From NCBI GenBank assembly GCA_949840605.1, contig CATKXN010000039.1, positions 1 to 21,183 of the forward strand: 21,183 bases of DNA. Direction: 5' to 3'. The notes under the pieces were generated by a model. That model had not been told where the DNA came from. It did no database searches and was given only the letters and a program-made list of their open reading frames with translations. This DNA is from an uncultured Alistipes sp. Its GTDB lineage: Bacteria; Bacteroidota; Bacteroidia; Bacteroidales; Rikenellaceae. This document shows positions 1-7,401 of the stretch, one piece after another. The number at the start of each line of letters is the position of its first letter. Position 1 is the first letter of the stretch. Made by a program: the position numbers and the translations under genes.

Positions 1-737
1 GAGGCGGCCTCGCCGTGCTCGCAGTGCGAATTGGCGAAGAAGAGCGATTCGGCGGCCGTGAATCCCTTGTCCAGCCGGCAGCTCTCGCCGACGAAACAGC
101 GCTCGACGATCGAGCCGTTGCCGATGACGGCGCTTTCGGCGGCGATGGTGTCGTAGGCCTTGACGTCGACGCCGATGCGGACGCCGTCGCAGAGCGTGGC
201 GTTCTCGAGGATCGACGCGCCGTCGATCTCCACGTCGTTGCCGATGCGGACCTCGCGGATGAAGCGCGCGCCGACGATGCGGCACCCGCGGCCCACTTCG
301 CCCATCTCCGACGAACGCGATTCTGCGTATTCTTCGACCATCCTTTCGAGCGCCGCGATGGTCTGCGGGCGGTGGCGGTAGACGGCCATCACATAGGCCA
401 CCTGTGCCGACATCGTGTCGAATATCTTCACCGTGCGGCCTCCGCACTCGTTCATCGTGGCGACGCCCGTGCCGTTGCCGAAAGCCGAGCGGCGGCGGCA
501 TTCGAGCGCCGTGACGCCCTCGACGAACGACTCTTCGCCGAGGCGGTAGTTGGCCACCCGCGAACGGATGATTCGGGCTCCCCGGGCGATCTCGATGCGC
601 CCCTCCAGATGGCTCCGGCGGAGTTGGGAGGGTTCGAAATCCGGAGCGACCAGCACTTTCGTCCAATCTTCGGCCGAATTGCCGAGGGCCTCGAGCGCGG
701 CGATCTCCGCGGGGGTCAAATTCCGAAATGATGTCAT
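1..737 (-). CDS. DUF4954 family protein, N-terminal part (runs off the window)
   Basis: The minus-strand reading frame opens at an ATG at 735-737 and stays open to the window edge, giving 245 codons. The first residues (MTSFRNLTPAEIAALEALGN) match the start typical of the Bacteroidota DUF4954 family. From about residue 150 onward there are hexapeptide-like, Ile/Val-spaced turns (for example around VRIGNDVEIDGASI and VIGNGSIVERCFVGES). These suggest a left-handed beta-helix like that of sugar-nucleotide acyltransferases. The family function is not established; a role in envelope or nucleotide-sugar metabolism would be a guess. The gene has its own promoter (759-789), so it need not depend on the kinase gene upstream. 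The C-terminal part lies outside the window. Family assignment is fairly sure, function unknown. Confidence 0.85.
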   Translation of the reverse strand, partial: MTSFRNLTPAEIAALEALGNSAEDWTKVLVAPDFEPSQLRRSHLEGRIEIARGARIIRSRVANYRLGEESFVEGVTALECRRRSAFGNGTGVATMNECGGRTVKIFDTMSAQVAYVMAVYRHRPQTIAALERMVEEYAESRSSEMGEVGRGCRIVGARFIREVRIGNDVEIDGASILENATLCDGVRIGVDVKAYDTIAAESAVIGNGSIVERCFVGESCRLDKGFTAAESLFFANSHCEHGEAA

Positions 738-758
738 TGTCCTGAGATGTTTTGGATG

Positions 759-789
759 CAAATATAGCAATTTGCGGCTAAACGGCAAA
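759..789 (-). promoter_or_regulatory. Bacteroidota-type promoter of the DUF4954 gene
   Basis: On the minus strand TTTG (789-786) is followed after 19 bases by TATATTTG (766-759), matching the TTTG-N19-20-TAnnTTTG consensus. The -33 element lies inside the last codons of the kinase gene. Expected start of transcription is about 750, leaving a very short leader before the ATG at 737. Confidence 0.7.
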
Positions 790-1956
790 TTCGGTCTCCG
801 ATGCGGGGCATTCGTTTCCCGCGCGGTCGATCCCGATCCGGCGGCCGTCGCGCACGATCTGCGCCCGGCCGTTGCGGAAGGGTTTCACGGCCTCGCAGCC
901 GGGGAAGCTCAGCCGCGTCCGGCCCGCCGTGTCGATGTAGTGCCACGTCGAGCCCAGCAGCACGGCGGCCAGCCCCTCGGTGAAGTCGAAGCCGTTGTCG
1001 TAAAGCGGCGGAATGACCGTCCGCTGCGGCGTGCGGTAGCCCCAGCGGCCGTTCTCGGCGAACAGTTCCGGCACGGCCGTCCCGTCCGGAAATTCCCGTT
1101 CGCCGGCCTGCCGGACCGCTTCGCCGAGCAGTTCCGCCAGTCCGAATAGCTGCAGGGACGGGGCGCAGAGCAGCTGTGCCACGCGGTATTGCACGGCCCT
1201 GCCGCGGCGTTCGAACAGGGCGAGGGCCTCGCGGTAGGCCGGGTCGCCGGGGATTTCCCGGGGCGAGAACAGCAGGCCGTCGGCGGTGCCGTAACGCTTC
1301 CAGAGCGTCGGGTCCTCGGCCAGTGCGTGCAGGGCCGTGGAGATCAGGGCTGCGGGGTAGTCGTCGAGCCGCTCGTTGAAATCCGCCGCCGTGCGGGCCG
1401 GATGCTGGTAGGCCGCCGTGCCCAGTTCGGGGCTCGCCTCCCCGGCGAAGGCGGGCAGGAATGCGGCGTCGAAGTCGATCGGATACAGTTTCCGGTCCCG
1501 GCCGACGATGATGTTCGCGGGTTTCAGGTCGCCGTGGGCGCGGTCGTTGGCGACCAGGGCTGCGGCCAGGGCGTCGAAAGATTCCGCGAGGCTCCGGAGT
1601 TCCGCGGCGTCGTGTGCGAGGGCTGCTTCGGCGGCTGCCTCGTGGAGGGTCGCGCCGTCGATCCATTCGCCCAGGATCGCGTCCGTCCAGACGCCCGTTT
1701 CCGACGAGGTGTAGAGGAACAGTTCTTTTTCGAGCAGTTTGTCGCCGTAGATCTCCCGCAGATGGCGCATCCGGCGCAAATAGCAGCGCAGCGACCGGAT
1801 GCGTCCGTCGCGGCGGATGCGGAAGACGACGGCCGAATTGCCGACGCTGTAAAGGGGGCGTCCCCGCCCGTCCCGGCACAACTCCACCTCGCCCAGCGTG
1901 CGCGTCAGGCCGCGGGAATCGGTGAGGGTGAGCAGGTATTGGCGAAGGGTGAACAC
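778..1956 (-). CDS. Protein kinase-like protein with C-terminal WG repeats
   Basis: With a GTG start at 1956 the product has 392 residues. The frame stays open upstream to 2124, but that extension would read through a terminator-like hairpin (2014-2063), so I prefer the start that gives VFTLRQYLL. A Ser/Thr-kinase-like domain is visible. There is a degenerate Gly loop (VGNSAVVF, about 39-46), a catalytic loop HGDLKPANI (142-150) with the catalytic Asp, IDFD (160-163) in place of DFG, and GTAAYQHP (179-186). The usual ATP-anchoring Lys appears to be Arg57 (LRCY). From about 297 to 379 there are two WG-type beta repeats (NGRWGY...VIPPLYDNGFDFTEGLA). No membrane segment or signal peptide is seen, so it is probably cytoplasmic. 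Substrate unknown. Start uncertain; kinase fold fairly sure; activity not certain. Confidence 0.75.
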   Translation of the reverse strand: MFTLRQYLLTLTDSRGLTRTLGEVELCRDGRGRPLYSVGNSAVVFRIRRDGRIRSLRCYLRRMRHLREIYGDKLLEKELFLYTSSETGVWTDAILGEWIDGATLHEAAAEAALAHDAAELRSLAESFDALAAALVANDRAHGDLKPANIIVGRDRKLYPIDFDAAFLPAFAGEASPELGTAAYQHPARTAADFNERLDDYPAALISTALHALAEDPTLWKRYGTADGLLFSPREIPGDPAYREALALFERRGRAVQYRVAQLLCAPSLQLFGLAELLGEAVRQAGEREFPDGTAVPELFAENGRWGYRTPQRTVIPPLYDNGFDFTEGLAAVLLGSTWHYIDTAGRTRLSFPGCEAVKPFRNGRAQIVRDGRRIGIDRAGNECPASETEFAV

Positions 1957-2013
1957 GTCGTGCGGATCGGATTTCAGGTGTCGTCCGGCCTGTCGGGGAC
2001 GGCGCAAGTTACG

Positions 2014-2063
2014 AAAAAAATCCGATAACGAAGCCGGACCCGAAGGCCCGGCTTCGTTATCGG
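2014..2063 (-). terminator. Strong intrinsic terminator (minus strand) between slyD-like gene and kinase gene
   Basis: Perfect 16-bp inverted repeat (2022-2037 with 2048-2063, 10-base loop). On the minus strand it is followed by a run of seven T (2020-2014). It stops transcription coming from the slyD-like gene and sits just before the kinase start. A degenerate promoter-like TAACTTG follows directly (2011-2005). Confidence 0.75.
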
Positions 2064-2079
2064 TGGTACTTGTTCGGTC

Positions 2080-2189
2080 GGGAGCAGACACTTGGTTCGA
2101 AAGCCTTCCGGCTTTCGGCTGCACCCTTACACCTGGGAGCAGATACTTGGTTCGAAAGCGTTCTGTGCTTCAAATGCACCTAAAAACAG
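2080..2189. repeat. Two degenerate tandem units of 55 bp
   Basis: A 25-base segment starting gggagcaga at 2080-2104 recurs at 2135-2159 with one mismatch. Weaker similarity extends over the following 21 bases (both end in tgcacc), so the unit is about 55 bp. The first unit carries a small palindrome (cgaaagcc, loop ttcc, ggctttcg; 2098-2117) that is eroded in the second. There are only two units, and they lie in the gap between two terminators. Origin unknown. Confidence 0.6.
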
Positions 2190-2201
2190 GCGTTACGCCT
2201 G
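2182..2201 (-). terminator. Short intrinsic terminator right after the slyD-like gene
   Basis: Stem caggcg (2187-2192), loop tta, cgcctg (2196-2201). On the minus strand it is followed by five T (2186-2182). It begins five bases after the stop codon of the FKBP gene. Confidence 0.5.
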
Positions 2202-2205
2202 CGTC

Positions 2206-2748
2206 TTACGCCTGGCAGTTGCAGTGTCCGTTGTGGTCGCCGCAGCCCTCGCCGCAACCGTCCCCGCATTCGCCGCACGAGCAGCCGCCCTGCAGGTCCT
2301 CGGGCGTCACGTCGCGCACCGAAACCACGTCTACCTCGAAGTTGAGAGTCTTGCCCGCCATCGGGTGGTTGAAGTCCATCTTCACGGTCTCGTCGCCGAC
2401 CTCCTTGACGATGCCCATCATGCGGTTGCCCTGGGCGTCGCTCATCGGGACCTGGCTGCCGACGAAGAGAATGTCTTCGGCCAGCTTGCCGTCCACCATG
2501 AATATATCTTTCGGCAGGTCGACGATCGCCTCGGCGATGATCTCGCCGTAGCCGTCCTTGGGCTCGAGCGTGAACGAGACCGATTCGCCGATCTCCTTGC
2601 CCAGGATCGCCTCCTCGAATTTGGGGAGCAGCATGCCCGTTCCGAAGATGAATTCGATCGGCTGGCCCGGACGCGACTGGTCCGCGATCTGTCCGTCGAC
2701 GGTGAGCTTGTAGTCTACGCCGACCATTTTGTTCTGTTCTACTTTCAT
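2206..2748 (-). CDS. SlyD-like FKBP-type peptidyl-prolyl isomerase with metal-binding tail
   Basis: The product is 180 residues. It begins MKVEQNKMVGVDYKLTVDG and contains the FKBP hallmark region (EFIFGTGMLLPKFEEAILG, about 31-49). A flap-insert chaperone domain spans roughly 70-130, with the family GxRMMGIV and DFNHPMAGKTL motifs. This order is that of SlyD, a cytoplasmic prolyl isomerase and chaperone that also binds nickel. The last 27 residues are rich in Cys, His, Gly and acidic residues (seven Cys and two His), consistent with a metal-binding tail. No signal peptide is seen. It has its own promoter (2867-2898) and its own terminators, so it is probably monocistronic. Family assignment is sure; the identity of the metal is not known. 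Confidence 0.92.
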   Translation of the reverse strand: MKVEQNKMVGVDYKLTVDGQIADQSRPGQPIEFIFGTGMLLPKFEEAILGKEIGESVSFTLEPKDGYGEIIAEAIVDLPKDIFMVDGKLAEDILFVGSQVPMSDAQGNRMMGIVKEVGDETVKMDFNHPMAGKTLNFEVDVVSVRDVTPEDLQGGCSCGECGDGCGEGCGDHNGHCNCQA

Positions 2749-2866
2749 ACGATTGTTATAAAGTTTAGTTGTTTTTATCGTCGTTTTTCAGGGACGTTGC
2801 CCGGCATTTGCGGTTCAGAAGCGATTCTCCGCTATCGTCCCTCCTAAAAGTGCCTTCTTAAGGCGC

Positions 2867-2898
2867 CAAAGGTACGCACTTCGGGGCGAGTTGCCAAA
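2867..2898 (-). promoter_or_regulatory. Promoter of the slyD-like gene
   Basis: Minus strand TTTG (2898-2895), 20 bases, TACCTTTG (2874-2867): a full match to the Bacteroidota housekeeping consensus. It implies a leader of about 110 bases before the ATG at 2748. A small hairpin (gcctt/aaggc, 2852-2864) lies near the expected RNA 5' end. Confidence 0.75.
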
Positions 2899-2930
2899 TT
2901 ATCGCATGAAATAATTGTGCCGCAACGAAT

Positions 2931-2964
2931 AAAAACGGCGGCGATGTCTCTACCGCCGCCGTTT
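2931..2964 (-). terminator. Intrinsic terminator of gcvP
   Basis: Perfect 11-bp stem (2933-2943 with 2954-2964), 10-base loop, followed on the minus strand by a T run (2935-2931, partly shared with the stem). It lies 18 bases after the gcvP stop codon. Confidence 0.85.
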
Positions 2965-2981
2965 CGTCTCTCCGGAAAACG

Positions 2982-5807
2982 CTACTCGCAGTTGCGGCAG
3001 CAGAGGTTGCGGTCGCCGTAGCCGTTGTCGATCTTCGACACGTAGGGGAAGAATTTCGACTCGCCGATCCACCGCAGCGGGAACGCCGCCTCTTCGCGTG
3101 TGTAGGGGTGCGGCCACTCCCCGGCCAGCTCGCGGGCCGTGTGGGGTGCGTTCGCCACCACGTTGTCCGCCTGGCCGGCGGCCGCCTCGCATTCGCGCTT
3201 GATCTGCACCAGCGCCTCGATGAAGCGGTCCATCTCCTCCTTGGGCTCCGATTCCGTGGGCTCGACCATCAGCGTCTCGTGCACGGGGAACGAGAGCGTC
3301 GGGGCGTGGAACCCGTAGTCCATCAGCCGGTGGGCGATGTCGCCGCAGTCGATGTTGTAATCTTTCTTGAAATGCGTCAGGTCGAGGATCATCTCGTGAC
3401 CCACGCGGCCCGTCTCGCCCGAATAGTAGGTGCGGTACTCCGAAGCCAGCGCCGCCGACATATAGTTGGCGTTGACGATGGCCATTTCGGTGGCCTTGCG
3501 CAGTCCGTCGGCCCCCAGCATCTTGATATAGCCGTAGGTGATCGGCAGGAGCAGCGCCGAACCCCACGGTGCCGATGCGACCGCCGTGATGCCCTCGTCG
3601 CCGCCCGTGACCACGACCGGATGCGACGGCAGGAACGCCCGGAGGTGCTCCGCGACGCAGATCGGGCCGACGCCCGGACCGCCGCCGCCGTGGGGCATGG
3701 CGAACGTCTTGTGCAGGTTGAGGTGGCAGACGTCGGCGCCGATGTAGCCGGGGTTGGTGAGTCCCACCTGCGCGTTCATGTTGGCGCCGTCCATGTAGAC
3801 CTGTCCGCCCGCGTCGTGAACGGCGTCCACGATCTCGCGGATGCGGCTCTCGAAGACGCCGTGCGTCGAGGGGTAGGTCACCATCAGCCCGCACAGCTCC
3901 GAGGAGTACTCTTTCGCCTTGGCTTCGAGGTCGGCGACGTCGATGTTGCCGTTGGCGTCGCATGCCACCGTCACGATCTTCATGCCCGCCATCGCGGCCG
4001 ACGCCGGATTGGTGCCGTGGGCCGACGCCGGGATCAGCACCACGTTGCGGTAGCCCTGACCGCGGCTCTGGTGGTAGGCCCGGATCACCATCAGTCCCGA
4101 GTATTCGCCCGCGGCGCCCGAGTTGGGCTGCAGCGAGCAGGCCGCGAACCCGGTGATCGTTGCGAGGTCCTTCTCCAAGTCGCTGATTAACTGCATATAG
4201 CCCTCGGCCTGGTCCGCCGGGGCGAAGGGGTGCATGTTCTGGAAGCCCGCCAGCGAAAGCGGCTGCATGAGCGCCGCGGCGTTGAGCTTCATGGTGCAGG
4301 AACCCAGCGAGATCATCGAGTTGGCCAGCGAGATGTCCCTCAGTTCCAGTTTTTTGATATAGCGCATCAGGGCGCTTTCCGAACGGTAGGCGTTGAAGAC
4401 CGGCTCCTGGAGGTAGCCCGACTTGCGCCGCAGGTCGGCCGGGATGCAGCTTTCGGCGACCGGTTTTACCGACTTGGCCTTCTTGCCCTTGGCGGCGGCG
4501 AAGATGCCTGCGACGGTCTCGATCTCCGCCGGGGTGGTCACCTCGTCGAACGACATCCGCACCGATCCTTCGGAGGGGTAGTAGAAGTTGATGCCCTGTT
4601 CGAGCGCCAGCGACTGCACGACGGCGGCCTCGGCCTCGACCTCCAGCGTGTCGAAGAACTCCTTCGATGCGAGTTTGTAATCCATCGCTTCCAGCGCGCG
4701 GGCCACCGTCACGGCGGCGAAGTGGGCCGTCTCGGCGGCGCGCCGCAGCCCCTCGGGGCCGTTGTAGACGCAGTAGAAGCCCGTCATCGAGGCCATCAGC
4801 GCCGAAGCGGTGCAGATGTTCGACGTGGCGCGCTCGCGCTTGATGTGCTGCTCGCGCATCTGGAGCGCCATGCGCAGGGCCTTGTTGCCCAGCCGGTCGA
4901 CCGAGACGCCGATGATGCGGCCCGGCATGTTGCGCTTGAACGCCTCGCGCGTGGTCATGTAGCCCGCGGCGGGACCGCCGAAGCCCATCGGCGTGCCGAG
5001 ACGCTGCGCCGAACCCACGGCGATGTCGGCGCCCCACTCTCCGGGGGCTTTCAGCAGGGCCAGCGACAGCAGGTCGGCGACGGCCGTGACGAGCGCGCCC
5101 CGGGCGTGCGCCGCGGCGGTGAACTCCGCATAGTCGCGCACCGAGCCGTCGGCGGCCGGATACTGCACGACGGCGCCGAATTCGCGGCCCGTGAATTCGT
5201 ATTCGTCGTAATCGTCGACGATCAGTTCGATCCCGAACGGTTCGCTGCGCGTCAGCAGCACGTCGAGCGTCTGCGGGAAGACGTTGCGGTCGACGAAGAG
5301 CTGGTTGCGGCCCTCCTTGACGGCTTCGCGCGACCGCAGCGAGAACATCATCGCCATCGCTTCGGCCGTGGCGGTGCCTTCGTCGAGCAGCGAGCAGTTG
5401 CCGATCTCCATGCCCGTGAGCGAGATCACGGCGGTCTGGAAGTTCAGCAGCGCTTCGAGGCGTCCCTGCGAGATCTCGGCCTGGTAGGGGGTGTAGGAGG
5501 TGTACCACGCGGGGTTTTCGAAGACGTTGCGCGCAACGGCGGCCGGAACGGCCGAGGGATAATAGCCCATGCCGATGAACGAACGCAGAGGGTGGTTGCG
5601 GTCGGCCAGCTCGCGGATATGGGCGGCGAATTCGTATTCGCTCATCCCCTCGGCGGGCAGGGCCAGCGGTTTTTTCAGACGGATGGACTGCGGAATGACC
5701 TGCGCGATGAGTTCGTCGGTCGATTTCACGCCGATCACGTCGAGCATGGCTTTGAGGTCTTTTTCGTTGTTGACGCCGATATGGCGTTCGGAAAACTTGT
5801 CGAACAT
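2982..5807 (-). CDS. gcvP: Glycine dehydrogenase (decarboxylating), P protein
   Basis: The product is 941 residues, the usual length of the single-chain P protein. This PLP enzyme of the glycine cleavage system decarboxylates glycine and passes the aminomethyl group to lipoyl-GcvH, feeding one-carbon units to tetrahydrofolate. The start (MFDKFSERHIG) and the N-terminal GMGYYPSAVP region are typical. The PLP lysine is Lys700 in NLHKTFAMPHGGGGPG, followed by the glycine-rich loop. Both pseudo-repeat halves are intact with no frameshift. gcvT and gcvH are not adjacent. The gene has its own promoter 55 bases upstream and a terminator after the stop, so it is probably a single-gene unit. The leader is too short for a glycine riboswitch. 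Confidence 0.97.
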   Translation of the reverse strand: MFDKFSERHIGVNNEKDLKAMLDVIGVKSTDELIAQVIPQSIRLKKPLALPAEGMSEYEFAAHIRELADRNHPLRSFIGMGYYPSAVPAAVARNVFENPAWYTSYTPYQAEISQGRLEALLNFQTAVISLTGMEIGNCSLLDEGTATAEAMAMMFSLRSREAVKEGRNQLFVDRNVFPQTLDVLLTRSEPFGIELIVDDYDEYEFTGREFGAVVQYPAADGSVRDYAEFTAAAHARGALVTAVADLLSLALLKAPGEWGADIAVGSAQRLGTPMGFGGPAAGYMTTREAFKRNMPGRIIGVSVDRLGNKALRMALQMREQHIKRERATSNICTASALMASMTGFYCVYNGPEGLRRAAETAHFAAVTVARALEAMDYKLASKEFFDTLEVEAEAAVVQSLALEQGINFYYPSEGSVRMSFDEVTTPAEIETVAGIFAAAKGKKAKSVKPVAESCIPADLRRKSGYLQEPVFNAYRSESALMRYIKKLELRDISLANSMISLGSCTMKLNAAALMQPLSLAGFQNMHPFAPADQAEGYMQLISDLEKDLATITGFAACSLQPNSGAAGEYSGLMVIRAYHQSRGQGYRNVVLIPASAHGTNPASAAMAGMKIVTVACDANGNIDVADLEAKAKEYSSELCGLMVTYPSTHGVFESRIREIVDAVHDAGGQVYMDGANMNAQVGLTNPGYIGADVCHLNLHKTFAMPHGGGGPGVGPICVAEHLRAFLPSHPVVVTGGDEGITAVASAPWGSALLLPITYGYIKMLGADGLRKATEMAIVNANYMSAALASEYRTYYSGETGRVGHEMILDLTHFKKDYNIDCGDIAHRLMDYGFHAPTLSFPVHETLMVEPTESEPKEEMDRFIEALVQIKRECEAAAGQADNVVANAPHTARELAGEWPHPYTREEAAFPLRWIGESKFFPYVSKIDNGYGDRNLCCRNCE

Positions 5808-5862
5808 ACGAATATAGAGGGATTAAGTTACGATGTTTTAGCTTTCGGGGACTTTATCTGTA

Positions 5863-5894
5863 CAAATGTAAGACAATCGGAGCGGACGTGCAAA
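5863..5894 (-). promoter_or_regulatory. Promoter of gcvP
   Basis: Minus strand TTTG (5894-5891), 20 bases, TACATTTG (5870-5863). This fits the Bacteroidota consensus and leaves a leader of roughly 50 bases. Confidence 0.75.
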
Positions 5895-5920
5895 AAAATC
5901 CGCCGAAACTTTTTTCGCCG

Positions 5921-5943
5921 CCCGCCTAAAAGGCGGGTTTTAT
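5921..5943. terminator. Terminator-like hairpin upstream of gcvP
   Basis: Stem cccgcct (5921-5927), loop aaa, aggcggg (5931-5937), followed on the plus strand by tttta. No plus-strand gene precedes it. It may be a relic, or a second barrier between the membrane-protein operon and the gcvP promoter. Confidence 0.35.
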
Positions 5944-5998
5944 GCGCCCGACCGTTATCCCGTAGCGGACCGCCGTTGCGACACACCGACCGACATAC

Positions 5999-6029
5999 GA
6001 AAACACCGCCCCTAAGGAGCGGTGTTTTC
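5999..6029 (-). terminator. Intrinsic terminator of the membrane-protein operon
   Basis: Perfect 11-bp stem gaaaacaccgc (5999-6009) with gcggtgttttc (6019-6029) and a 9-base loop. The stem ends in an A/T block, so it can act on either strand. It lies 27 bases after the stop codon of the gene ending at 6057. Confidence 0.75.
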
Positions 6030-6056
6030 ACAAGCAGAGATACCGGATACGGCAGC

Positions 6057-6596
6057 TCAGTCCTCCCGGACACGACCGCCACCCACGTCACGGAAGGTAC
6101 GGCCGCTTCCGCTCACATCCCGATAAACGCCATCCGACTCCTCTTCCACCTCGGTACCATCATTGAGCGAATAGCATTTCTTTTTCGAGTTTCCACCTCC
6201 CGAACCGGAAAGCAACGCTCCGGCCAACATCAGCACGACCCATGCCGTCACAAGGAAAATCACGACCACCGAGGCTATAAATCCGAACGCAAAAACCAGC
6301 GCAAAAATCAACAACATCAACAGCGGGCGCCACAGCCCGATCCATGCCGATTCCGATGCCACGATCGACTCGCAAAGATTCATGCCCCAAATCAGTATAA
6401 ACAAATAAGCCATTGCCACATTGTTGGTGGCCACATCCCAATCGAACCACTCATAAAATATGCGTCCGGCTCCCGAGCAGGCTCCCACCAAGGCAACAAA
6501 CAGGATCGACAATGTAGCAAAATAGGGATTCGTCTCGATTCTGTCTCCCCACAATTTTTTGTCTAGGGTATAAAACCAGGCTATTGCTTCTTTCAT
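6057..6596 (-). CDS. Hypothetical membrane protein with acidic cytoplasmic tail
   Basis: The product is 179 residues; I do not recognise a characterised family. Hydrophobic segments are visible at about 24-44, 58-75 and 88-128 (the last long enough for two spans), so three or four membrane helices are likely. The last 45 residues form a charged soluble tail containing YSLNDGTEVEEESDGVYRD. This resembles a DGTE-type tail found on assorted small Bacteroidota proteins (from memory, not checked). It follows the second membrane gene by 25 bases, so the two are probably one operon. Its DNA is less GC-rich than the flanking housekeeping genes, suggesting an accessory origin. Existence as a gene is likely; function unknown. 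Confidence 0.75.
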   Translation of the reverse strand: MKEAIAWFYTLDKKLWGDRIETNPYFATLSILFVALVGACSGAGRIFYEWFDWDVATNNVAMAYLFILIWGMNLCESIVASESAWIGLWRPLLMLLIFALVFAFGFIASVVVIFLVTAWVVLMLAGALLSGSGGGNSKKKCYSLNDGTEVEEESDGVYRDVSGSGRTFRDVGGGRVRED

Positions 6597-6621
6597 TTTT
6601 CCTTATTTTCGAGATTCATTT

Positions 6622-7347
6622 TCAAAGATCGCGGAGCAAAGGGGCGACATAACGGTACATGCAGCATAACGCGACACACGTCACTCCCGCAGAAATCAAT
6701 GCTCCGACAACATATTTGTTCAACGGGCTGTAAGCCCCTTTCGGAGCGGGAGAACCATTGTAATTCCCCGCAAAAGCTTCGCTGCGGGCGAATTTGAACC
6801 AGCCGACAATCATCAGCACATAACACATGATCCAAAACAGATTGTTCAAACCGGAAAACTGTTCTTGAATTTCACCCCCTTGAATCCAGACATTCCGTAA
6901 CGGAAATATCAGGTCCAAAGAAAAGACTACGCTTAATATTCCGATCCAGGAAACAGTGTCCGGTTTGAGCCGATTGTTTCCGACAATCACCGCAAAACAA
7001 AACACCCAGAGCAAAGAGCCCAATACTGCAATACAACCCCCGACTGCCGAAGTCGAAACGCGGAAAAGCCCCAGGATGTCGAAGACGGTCAAAAGCACCA
7101 GTATTCCCTGCCAGCAACCGACCGCCAGCATCATCGTTTTTGTCGCCTTGTTCGACGCCAACCGGAATAAGATGAAATAGGCGAGCAAGAGAAGGAGCAT
7201 AGGAATAAGGTCGGAAATAAACAGAGCAGGACTCAAAAAACCGGCAATCAGCCGTATTAAGTTCACCGAAAAGAGCACGGCCGCGACGGTTTGCCATATC
7301 CGCACTTTGCGCGATATGGGTTCGGACAGAGGTACGCTTTGATCCAT
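6622..7347 (-). CDS. Hypothetical multi-pass membrane protein
   Basis: I take the ATG at 7345-7347 (MDQSVPLSEP), which follows an A/T-rich stretch and gives 241 residues. An in-frame ATG at 7395 would add 16 polar residues. About seven hydrophobic segments are visible, beginning near residues 18, 40, 73, 100, 130, 165 and 209. A short Gly/Pro loop (NGSPAPKGAYSPLNK) precedes the last. No recognisable motif, signal peptide or catalytic site is seen. It is first in a likely two-gene operon with the 6057-6596 gene and, like it, is relatively GC-poor. No good promoter box lies directly upstream; the nearest is the minus-strand box at 7603-7610, beyond the structured RNA. Function unknown. Confidence 0.72.
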   Translation of the reverse strand: MDQSVPLSEPISRKVRIWQTVAAVLFSVNLIRLIAGFLSPALFISDLIPMLLLLLAYFILFRLASNKATKTMMLAVGCWQGILVLLTVFDILGLFRVSTSAVGGCIAVLGSLLWVFCFAVIVGNNRLKPDTVSWIGILSVVFSLDLIFPLRNVWIQGGEIQEQFSGLNNLFWIMCYVLMIVGWFKFARSEAFAGNYNGSPAPKGAYSPLNKYVVGALISAGVTCVALCCMYRYVAPLLRDL

Positions 7348-7401
7348 AAAAAATAAGTTTAGGTCGCCCGCCCGTCCCTCAGCGGAGTTAAACATGTAAT
7401 A

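Noticed and set aside
2005..2011. TAACTTG as a promoter box for the kinase gene
   Set aside because: It is one base short of TAnnTTTG and has no good -33 partner, so I do not list it as a promoter, although a start near there would fit the chosen GTG.
2080..2189. Possible CRISPR-like repeats
   Set aside because: Only two units, with the 'spacers' also similar to each other and no cas genes nearby.
5808..5862. Possible glycine riboswitch before gcvP
   Set aside because: The leader from the mapped promoter is only about 50 bases, too short for a glycine aptamer.
5828..6091. An 87-codon minus-strand frame between the membrane-protein gene and gcvP
   Set aside because: It is read through two hairpins and the gcvP promoter and its peptide has no recognisable features.
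3108..6566. Long plus-strand open frames opposite gcvP (up to 778 codons)
   Set aside because: They are antisense to a perfect full-length gcvP, are rich in Arg/His/Gly/Asp with no recognisable domain, and arise because stop codons are rare in GC-rich DNA. The longest also runs through terminators and a promoter.
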